From Chloroflexia bacterium (GTDB lineage Bacteria > Chloroflexota > Chloroflexia > Thermomicrobiales > UBA6265): a DNA stretch of 5,379 nucleotides. A program made the translations under genes and the position numbers. Under the pieces are notes generated by a model, which searched no databases, was not told where the DNA came from, and saw nothing but the letters and a program-made list of their open reading frames with translations. This document shows, piece by piece, positions 1-5,379 of this stretch (position 1 is its first letter; every line of letters begins with the position of its first letter). The DNA lies in assembly GCA_013694885.1 (NCBI GenBank), contig JACDBO010000046.1, positions 1 through 5,379 on the forward strand, written 5' to 3'.

Positions 1-677
1 CATCGTATCTCGGCCGGCTCGACGGCACCCTCGACTTTCTCCTCCTCCAGCAGCTTCGGGCATTCATCGCCTTCGACCTGATCGGGCCGGCGGCGTTCGA
101 CAGGTTTCTGTCGCGCCACCTTGCCTACTTCCCAGCCGACTTCGGGCTGCCCTCGTTTCTTGACAACCACGACATGAACCGCTTCCTGTGGGTCTGCCAT
201 GGCGACACCCGCCGCTTGAAACTTGCGGCGCTGCTCCAGTTCACCCTCCCCCATCCGCCGGTGATCTACTACGGCACCGAAGTCGGCCTCAGCCAGCAGC
301 ACGACCTCGAATACCCGGACGGTTCGCGCCGGATGGAGGAATCGCGCGCCCCGATGCTCTGGGACGCCAATCAAGATTCCGATCTCCTGGCCTTCTATCG
401 CGATCTAATCGCGCTCCGGCGAGCCCACTCGTCTCTCTGGCGTGCGGAACGGCTGCCCATCGAACTCGACGAGCGCGGTCTCTATGTCACCAGCCTCGGC
501 GGCGAAGCGATGCTGGCCCTCAATCGCTCCCCCGACTCGGTCACCATCTCCGCGCCCACCGACGTGACGATTGCCGTCAGGACCGAGACGGGTGTCACGC
601 GAGACGGCGCCAACCTCCGCCTCCCACCACTCACCGGCGCACTGCTGCTGCCCGCGTCGAAGGAAACTACAGCTTAG
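1..677 (+). CDS. GH13 (alpha-amylase family) glycosidase, C-terminal part, 5' end outside window
   Basis: This is the last 224 residues of a GH13 glycosidase, an enzyme that hydrolyses or transfers alpha-glucosidic bonds in starch- or maltodextrin-type sugars. The reading frame is open to the left edge (first whole codon at base 3), so the start and the N-terminal (beta/alpha)8 barrel strands carrying the nucleophile Asp and acid/base Glu are not visible. Numbering the fragment from base 3, residues 8-20 (GTLDFLLLQQLRA) match the segment that follows the catalytic Glu in GH13 enzymes. Residues 52-61 (FLDNHDMNRF) are conserved region IV, with Asp57 as the transition-state-stabilising Asp. Residues 86-93 (PVIYYGTE) match region VII. 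FYRDLIALRRAHSSLW (131-146) is the usual last barrel helix, followed by about 75 residues of a beta-type domain C. The 'NHDMNRF' variant resembles neopullulanase/maltogenic amylase-like members, but the specificity cannot be fixed. It converges on an operon it does not resemble and is probably functionally unrelated to it. Confidence 0.9.
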   Translation, partial: SYLGRLDGTLDFLLLQQLRAFIAFDLIGPAAFDRFLSRHLAYFPADFGLPSFLDNHDMNRFLWVCHGDTRRLKLAALLQFTLPHPPVIYYGTEVGLSQQHDLEYPDGSRRMEESRAPMLWDANQDSDLLAFYRDLIALRRAHSSLWRAERLPIELDERGLYVTSLGGEAMLALNRSPDSVTISAPTDVTIAVRTETGVTRDGANLRLPPLTGALLLPASKETTA

Positions 678-1218
678 AGACGGTGCCGTTCTCTTGCAAC
701 GCGATGACGCCGAGATCAGCAAGCATGCGCACGACGCCGAGGAGGACCGGTCGATCGGGCGCGACACGCTCGGTATTTCTCCCGGCCCGCACCGCGCTTC
801 GTGCTTCCTCGACGAGACCCCATTGGAGCGCAAACAAGCTACTCGGATCGCCTTCCAGCGCGGTGAGAATCGCTTTGGCCAGCGCCAGGTTCTCGATCGC
901 TTCGACGATCGGCGCGGTGATGCCTGTGGCAACCGCCTCGCCCTCCGGAGTACGCCAGTATTTGACCCCCGCCTTGGCGCCGCTGGCGTCCGGCAAGAAG
1001 TCTGCTTCCCACGGACAGGCGCCGCACCGCGGACAACCATGCGCGGTGCAGGTCGGAACACGCGACATGATCGGTTTGACGAGGTGCAGATCAACCAGCA
1101 GCGCCGCTGCCACCCCGTCACGCTCGCGAGCGAGATGGCGGCATCCAATGTCGCCTGGCAGGTCGGCCAGATGACCGCGGATCCTTTGGAGCATCGGCGC
1201 GTTGGTCAGATCGCTCAC
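667..1218 (-). CDS. Unknown 183-residue protein with CX4CX2CX2C cluster, last gene of the Dna2-like operon
   Basis: I do not recognise this family. The GTG at 1216-1218 is chosen as start because it overlaps the stop of the Dna2-like gene (GTGA, 4 bases), the same arrangement as the junction upstream. Longer in-frame starts (ATG at 1234-1236 or 1297-1299) would overlap the helicase gene more deeply and have no evident ribosome site. A weak purine stretch (GGACGTAGGA, 1221-1230) precedes the GTG. Residues 57-68 hold CTAHGCPRCGAC: Cys57, Cys62, Cys65 and Cys68, with a further Cys26 and nearby His28, His45 and His60. Four closely spaced cysteines suggest a Zn2+ site or an Fe-S cluster. The segment around 100-143 is predicted helical by eye, and the end (residues 157-183, RPVLLGVVRMLADLGVIALQ onward) could be a small winged-helix-like element, which is speculative. 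There is no signal peptide or membrane segment, so it is probably cytosolic. Translational coupling suggests it is made with, and may bind or regulate, the nuclease-helicase. Confidence 0.75.
   Translation of the reverse strand: MSDLTNAPMLQRIRGHLADLPGDIGCRHLARERDGVAAALLVDLHLVKPIMSRVPTCTAHGCPRCGACPWEADFLPDASGAKAGVKYWRTPEGEAVATGITAPIVEAIENLALAKAILTALEGDPSSLFALQWGLVEEARSAVRAGRNTERVAPDRPVLLGVVRMLADLGVIALQENGTVSKL
676..694. terminator. Imperfect hairpin at the convergent gene ends (weak candidate bidirectional terminator)
   Basis: AGAGACG and CGTTCTCT form a short stem with one bulged T and a GTGC loop, starting inside the + strand GH13 stop codon and lying just upstream of the - strand stop codon. 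It is the only inverted repeat I noticed at the tail-to-tail junction. Neither side has a clear T-run (TCTCTTGC on +, AAGCTGTAGTTTCC on -), so intrinsic termination here is doubtful. Confidence 0.25.
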
Positions 1219-4200
1219 GATCCTACGTCCACGCATGCCGAAGGCAGAATCCTGCTCCCACCAGAAGCGCTCAGACGGTCGACACCGGCGAAGAGACACC
1301 GGTAAAACTCCTTGGCTTCCTCCTCGGCGTCGACACTCGGCGCGGTGAACGTCCGCCGGCTGCCGACGAGCACCATCGTTCGCCTCGCGCGCGAGATCGC
1401 GACATTCATGCGCCGCCAGTCGGCGTGGAGCGGCCCTATCGTCGCCTGGGGATTGCTGTTCGTCAGGCTGATCAGCACGATCTCTTTCTCGCCGCCCTGG
1501 AACCGGTCGACGGTATCGACGCGCACCAGCGCGGCGAGTGCTGGATCGTGCCGCGCCAGCGCCTGCTTAATGACGTTGTTCTGTCGCCGGTACGGGGATA
1601 TGACGCCTACCTCCGACAGTAAGTGCTGACGAGCGGACCGCGAACGTCCCTGGACAAGCTTCGCGACAAGCGAGGCGATGATCGCCGCCTCCCGCTCGTT
1701 GGCCCGCGCATCATCCCGCGTGGCCATCTCTCGGTCTGCCGCGCGGGGATCGTCGCTTGTGTCGATGAACAGCAGCGGTGGCGCCTCAAGGACGAGGCCG
1801 TCGGCCGGTCCGAGGTTTTCGGCCGCCAACCAGTCACCGACACGCCGGTCGGCGACCTCCGATGTGCCGGGTCGCAGGCGACCGCCGTAGAACGTCTCGC
1901 TCACGACCTCGCAGATCGGCTCGTTCATCCGGTACTGCTCGGTGAGGGCGATCACACGATGCGGGTACCGGGCAGCGAGTCGCTCGAACAGCGATGTCCG
2001 CAGCGTATGGCCGGACGTCAGTCCGCTCACGGACAACTCGAGCGGGAACGCCAGGCGCGCGGGGGCGTTATCGGCGTCCGGTTCGGGCACCACCGGCGGA
2101 AGTTGCCGGTGATCGCCGACGAGAATCAGCCGCGCCTGGAAACCGGCACCCATGTGGCGGAGTGCCTGGAGTGCGGCCGGTTCGGTCGCCTGCCCGCACT
2201 CATCGACGATGACGGTCCGAAACGAGAGACTACGCAGTTCTGGACTCTGCGCCGCCGCGAGAGTGCCGGCGAAGATCATCGCCTGGTCGTGGAGGAGATT
2301 GCCCTCCCGGATCAGCGCTACGAGCCGCTGGGCACCGTCGGCGGCCAGATCGAGGGTGGCCAGCGCCTCGCGCCCGCCGATTGCTTCGCCCAGCACCCTG
2401 GCGCGGACAGCGGGGTCCGTATCACTCCTGACACGTCCAACACGGACGACGAACGGCGCAAGGTCTGGATACCGCGTTCCAAGTTTGAGCACCAGCTCGT
2501 CGACTGCGCGGTGCGAGTTGGCGAGCAGCAGCACTGGTCGCTCGCGCGAGCCCGACACGTCACGCCCGAACTCGGCCACAGCGATGGCGTGGACGAGTTC
2601 GGCGATCATCGTTGTCTTGCCGGTGCCCGGCGGCCCCTGGATCAGTAGCGGCTCCCCCGCCTCGGGCGTGAGCGCGAGGGCGGCACCGACCGCCCTTCGC
2701 TGCGTCGCGTTCAACCCGGTCACGAAGTCTGGCACCGCTGGATTGGCCGGCAACGGACCCGGCTCGGTGCCGCTGCCGAGGATGACCTGGGCAAGGCGGG
2801 GCAGCTCCGTGGCCGCGAGCTCACGGCCACGGACCGGTGTCGCTTCCATCGCCGAGATTAAGAAGTCAGTGAGACCTTGCGACTGCCAGTCGGGCATTCC
2901 GTGGCGCGAAAGGTCGTCGATCCGGTAGCGGCGGTCGCGGTCCGGCAGCGAATCGTGGAGAGCAACACGCACGGCCCACTCGTCGAGCGACTCGATCGTG
3001 CCTTCGACCGAGCTGGCGTCACCCGGTCGCAACCCGCTGAGACTGACCAGCACCCGATCGTCCTCCCGCATCCGCGTGGCGAAGGGGCGATCGCGGGCGA
3101 ACTCGACGGTACGCCCATCGAGCCGGGCGACGTGAACACCGGCGATGGTGACCCCCTGTTGCTCGAGCGTGGCGACGGGTGTGGTCGCCAGCTGATAGAA
3201 CCATTCGCGGCTCCGCCGATCCTCGTCGCGCATCTGGTGGTGAAACCGCGCCCAATACGCAAACAGTTCGGGCGGTGCGTAGCGAAACAGATTGTCGAGC
3301 GGTGCCACTGTGCCGCGCCTCGTTTGGGCGCAGACGCCGCGGCTATTCGCGGGACAAATGGGACACGGTGCCGACGACGCATAGAGGTTCCAATCGCCTC
3401 CGGTCGCCGCGAGGTGGCGGCCACGGCGGGAGACCTCGTCGAGCCGGTGGCGGTCGTAGCCGGTCAGCAACCCGGACCCGGCCACATACCCGACATTGCG
3501 GGTCTGCGCGAGCAGATCCAGTCCCCGGTCGTCATCCGCTTCCAGCGTCGCCCGCGCACGGGTGACCACGGGGTGGCGCCGCAGCGGCAAGAGACTCGGG
3601 GTCGCGGTTTCCAGCTCCTCGACAAAGGCGTCGACCTCCGCACCAACCCCGCCGGCCGAAAGAAGCAGCTCACGATAGGCGAGCGCTTGCAAGCCACCAG
3701 CGTGCTGCTCTCCGGTGACAGGGTCACGCTCCTGCCCGAAACCGCCGCCGGTCTTGATTTCGGTCAGCCGGATCAACGCGCCACGCCGGTCGAGCCGGTC
3801 AATGCGACCAGAAAGCCCACGCGTCGGCGAATAGACCAGCCGCTCGTGGAGCAGCGCGGCCGTCTCGCCCTCCGGCCAGAGCACGGCGCAGCGCTCGAGC
3901 ACCGCATCGACGGCATCTACCGGAACCCGGTGGAGCTTGCGCGGACCGCTCTTCGGGCGGTCCATCAGGAGAGAACCAAGGTCCCGTGACCATGACTCCC
4001 GGACGCCGTCGAAGTACGCCACCCGCGTACTTTCCACGCCGCGGTCACGCTGAAACGCCTCGGCCGCGCGCCGATAGCCAGCGTGGACCGCGTTCCCCCT
4101 GGTGTAGCCAGGCGCGGCGAGGTCGCGCTTGGGATCGAAGGTGACCCCAACGAAGGCGGTGTAGAACCCGGCGAGCGGGCAACCATAGATCGTTTCGAGC

Positions 4201-4610
4201 ATCGAGCCGGTCAGCGCGTACTCGGGTGCGACGATGAACTTGAGCAGCACAGTGACCGGTCCACCCCGTCCCTGTGTGCGCACGGCCCGCAAGAGTTGGA
4301 GACGCAGCTCCGGTTCGCGCCCGGACCGTTCGAGTCCTTCGAACGCGCGCAGCAACGTCAGGAAATAGTGGGAGTACCCACTCTTCTTTACACCGGGGAA
4401 CCACTCGTTGGCGAAGACCCAGGCAATGCCGATCTCGGCGCGCTCTTCTCGTTTGACGTCGGGATAGAGGCGGACCTTCAGTTTGGTAGCGGTCGATTCC
4501 TCGCTCACGCGCCGGGCGATGACCGGTACATCGATGCGAACCGGCACGCCGTTGCACGCGGCCAGGCGCGCTCGCGCCGCCGCCAAGTCCTGGGGCACGG
4601 GCTCGCTCAT
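1215..4610 (-). CDS. Dna2-like Fe-S nuclease / SF1B helicase fusion protein
   Basis: This 1131-residue protein joins a nuclease to an ATP-dependent DNA helicase, as eukaryotic Dna2 does; Dna2 removes 5' flaps and resects DNA ends. Residues 1-130 are an unassigned N-terminal region. The nuclease follows at about 131-430: Cys144 in YGCPLAGFY, His176 in GNAVH, Asp271 in GLSGRIDRLD, Glu284 and Lys286 in TEIKTG, QALAY (308-312), then Cys416, Cys419 and Cys427. This order is that of Cas4, AddB and Dna2 nucleases, where four cysteines bind a 4Fe-4S cluster. YSPTRGLSGRID is close to the corresponding Dna2 segment. Residues 440-620 should be the stalk and beta-barrel. The helicase has NATQ (634-637), Walker A GPPGTGKT (659-666), motif II DECGQ (803-807), motif III GDHRQLPP (832-839), EQYRM (891-895), motif V DRFQGGEKE (1035-1043) and motif VI NVAISRAR (1069-1076). 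All key residues are present, so both activities are expected. The ATG start overlaps the upstream stop as ATGA and has an AGGAG site 8 bases before it. Assignment to Dna2-like architecture is firm; the cellular pathway is inferred. Confidence 0.95.
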   Translation of the reverse strand: MSEPVPQDLAAARARLAACNGVPVRIDVPVIARRVSEESTATKLKVRLYPDVKREERAEIGIAWVFANEWFPGVKKSGYSHYFLTLLRAFEGLERSGREPELRLQLLRAVRTQGRGGPVTVLLKFIVAPEYALTGSMLETIYGCPLAGFYTAFVGVTFDPKRDLAAPGYTRGNAVHAGYRRAAEAFQRDRGVESTRVAYFDGVRESWSRDLGSLLMDRPKSGPRKLHRVPVDAVDAVLERCAVLWPEGETAALLHERLVYSPTRGLSGRIDRLDRRGALIRLTEIKTGGGFGQERDPVTGEQHAGGLQALAYRELLLSAGGVGAEVDAFVEELETATPSLLPLRRHPVVTRARATLEADDDRGLDLLAQTRNVGYVAGSGLLTGYDRHRLDEVSRRGRHLAATGGDWNLYASSAPCPICPANSRGVCAQTRRGTVAPLDNLFRYAPPELFAYWARFHHQMRDEDRRSREWFYQLATTPVATLEQQGVTIAGVHVARLDGRTVEFARDRPFATRMREDDRVLVSLSGLRPGDASSVEGTIESLDEWAVRVALHDSLPDRDRRYRIDDLSRHGMPDWQSQGLTDFLISAMEATPVRGRELAATELPRLAQVILGSGTEPGPLPANPAVPDFVTGLNATQRRAVGAALALTPEAGEPLLIQGPPGTGKTTMIAELVHAIAVAEFGRDVSGSRERPVLLLANSHRAVDELVLKLGTRYPDLAPFVVRVGRVRSDTDPAVRARVLGEAIGGREALATLDLAADGAQRLVALIREGNLLHDQAMIFAGTLAAAQSPELRSLSFRTVIVDECGQATEPAALQALRHMGAGFQARLILVGDHRQLPPVVPEPDADNAPARLAFPLELSVSGLTSGHTLRTSLFERLAARYPHRVIALTEQYRMNEPICEVVSETFYGGRLRPGTSEVADRRVGDWLAAENLGPADGLVLEAPPLLFIDTSDDPRAADREMATRDDARANEREAAIIASLVAKLVQGRSRSARQHLLSEVGVISPYRRQNNVIKQALARHDPALAALVRVDTVDRFQGGEKEIVLISLTNSNPQATIGPLHADWRRMNVAISRARRTMVLVGSRRTFTAPSVDAEEEAKEFYRCLFAGVDRLSASGGSRILPSACVDVGS

Positions 4611-5379
4611 GCCGGCCGCTCCTGGTCGCCGCTGACGGTCGGTGGGTGGTACGGCATGACGGCGAACGGATCGCGCGTCTCAGCGTGCGCATCCCCATCG
4701 TGGTCCTGGATCGCGGCGCTGATCGCTTGCACGACATCGCGCGCCCTGGGCGGCTCAAATTCATCTGGCACGTCATCCTCTGGCGCCAGGAGTGGCTCGA
4801 AGACGCGGCGAGCGGTTGACACCAGCGTCGACACCTGAACATCGGGCACGAACGGCCGCGGCTGCTCCCGGTCCCAGGCGCGGAGCGCCCAGGCGATGGC
4901 CGACTCATCGCCGCCCGCCCGGAGCGCAAGGCGAGCGCGCAGGAGTGCCCAGCGCCGCCAGAGCCGCGCATTGTCCGCCGCCTCGCGCCAGGCTTGATGC
5001 AGGCCATCCGCCTCCGTCTGGTAGTGTGACCGCTCGTCATCGTCGAGACGATCGAGCGTCGGCAGCAGCCTTTTCAGCGCCTGCGGCTCACCGCGCAGCC
5101 GTTCCCCCGGCAGTGTGAAAACGACAGCCCGAACCATATTTGCCAGCGCGCGAATCGCCGTCGCTCGCTGCTGGCGAACAGGGTCTCGCGCGAATCGCGA
5201 CGCGGTCGCCAGCTCGCGCGACACCGTATCGAAGACGCAACCTGGCAGCGCCCCGATGGCGGCGGCGAGGGCATCCTCAGCGCGATCCTCGCTCGGATTC
5301 AGCGCCCGGCCGCCGGCATGGATCAGCGCGCCCTCCCGGTCGGCGGCGACAAGCCTGGCAACCGTTGCCAAGGCTGCCT
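4607..5379 (-). CDS. Unknown helical protein, C-terminal 256 residues (5' end outside window), first visible gene of the operon
   Basis: The frame is open to the right edge. A TTG at 5369-5371 could in principle be a start, but the codons before it (GCA GCC) continue the frame and there is no ribosome site, so the gene most probably begins beyond the window. I do not recognise the family. Counting from the TTG, residues 30-82 and 95-170 look like a series of charged amphipathic helices rich in Arg, Ala, Leu and Glu, with tryptophans clustered at 128-166. An acidic linker (PEDDVPDEFEPP, 197-208) leads to a short helix and a Pro-rich, probably disordered tail ending DQERPA. I see no Walker motif, nuclease triad, metal cluster, signal peptide or membrane segment in this part. 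Its stop overlaps the Dna2-like start (ATGA), so the two are very probably co-translated and may form a complex. The missing N-terminal part could carry a recognisable domain, so function is left open. Confidence 0.75.
   Translation of the reverse strand, partial: AALATVARLVAADREGALIHAGGRALNPSEDRAEDALAAAIGALPGCVFDTVSRELATASRFARDPVRQQRATAIRALANMVRAVVFTLPGERLRGEPQALKRLLPTLDRLDDDERSHYQTEADGLHQAWREAADNARLWRRWALLRARLALRAGGDESAIAWALRAWDREQPRPFVPDVQVSTLVSTARRVFEPLLAPEDDVPDEFEPPRARDVVQAISAAIQDHDGDAHAETRDPFAVMPYHPPTVSGDQERPA
4619..4623 (-). promoter_or_regulatory. Ribosome binding site of the Dna2-like gene
   Basis: On the - strand, AGGAG lies 8 bases before the ATG at 4608-4610, inside the end of the upstream gene. 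It supports this start and shows that ribosomes can load directly on the helicase gene as well as re-initiate at the ATGA overlap. Confidence 0.7.

Noticed and set aside
174..677. ATG at 174 as the start of a separate short GH13-like gene
   Set aside because: The same frame runs open to the left edge and encodes GH13 sequence before it, and the ATG falls inside the conserved DNHDM motif.
1219..1299. A longer N-terminus for the small cysteine protein (ATG at 1297-1299 or 1234-1236)
   Set aside because: The extra residues would come from the end of the helicase gene, with no ribosome site. The GTG at 1218 gives a GTGA coupling that mirrors the ATGA junction upstream.
1623..2648. 341-codon open frame on the + strand opposite the helicase
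   Set aside because: It is rich in Arg, Gly and Pro, shows no recognisable motif, and lies wholly opposite the conserved SF1 helicase motifs. Long antisense frames are expected in GC-rich coding DNA.
2877..3989. 370-codon open frame on the + strand opposite the nuclease and stalk
   Set aside because: It has low-complexity composition and no motif, and the - strand carries all the nuclease residues in this span, so it is a shadow frame.
3330..4181. The Cas4-like domain as a sign of a CRISPR-Cas locus
   Set aside because: The domain is fused to a Dna2-type helicase, and there are no repeats, spacers or other cas genes in the window.
4045..5040. 331-codon open frame on the - strand in another phase, spanning the end of the upstream gene and the start of the helicase gene
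   Set aside because: It is strongly Arg-rich and crosses the ATGA junction and AGGAG site of two better-supported genes.

Overview
The window is GC-rich bacterial DNA (well above 60% by eye) and is essentially all coding. It holds the 3' end of a glycoside hydrolase gene on the + strand and, facing it, three tightly packed genes on the - strand. High GC, a GTG start and GC-rich third positions are compatible with several phyla. My weak guess is a Chloroflexota or actinobacterial-type genome, but nothing here fixes the taxon.

Left end (1-677, +): the last 224 residues of a GH13 (alpha-amylase clan) enzyme, including the conserved DNHD and YYGTE motifs and the C-terminal beta domain. Its start and its first two catalytic residues lie outside the window. 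It stops inside the 3' end of the opposing gene (11-base tail-to-tail overlap), so there is no intergenic terminator region, only a weak imperfect hairpin.

Rest of the window (667-5379, -), in order of transcription: (1) the C-terminal 256 residues of an unrecognised, mostly helical protein whose start lies beyond the right edge; (2) a 1131-residue bacterial Dna2-like protein, which joins an Fe-S-type PD-(D/E)XK nuclease of the Cas4/AddB/Dna2 type to an SF1B (UPF1/Dna2-class) helicase; (3) a 183-residue unrecognised protein with a CX4CX2CX2C cysteine cluster. Both junctions are 4-base stop/start overlaps (ATGA, then GTGA), so the three genes are very probably one translationally coupled operon whose promoter is off the right edge.

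The Dna2-like protein should resect or trim DNA ends or flaps, using helicase translocation plus a 4Fe-4S-stabilised nuclease. The strict coupling suggests that the two unknown proteins act with it, in DNA repair or possibly in defence against foreign DNA. That role is inference: the window contains no methylase, integrase, CRISPR array or recognised defence gene that would settle it. The GH13 gene appears to be an unrelated neighbour.
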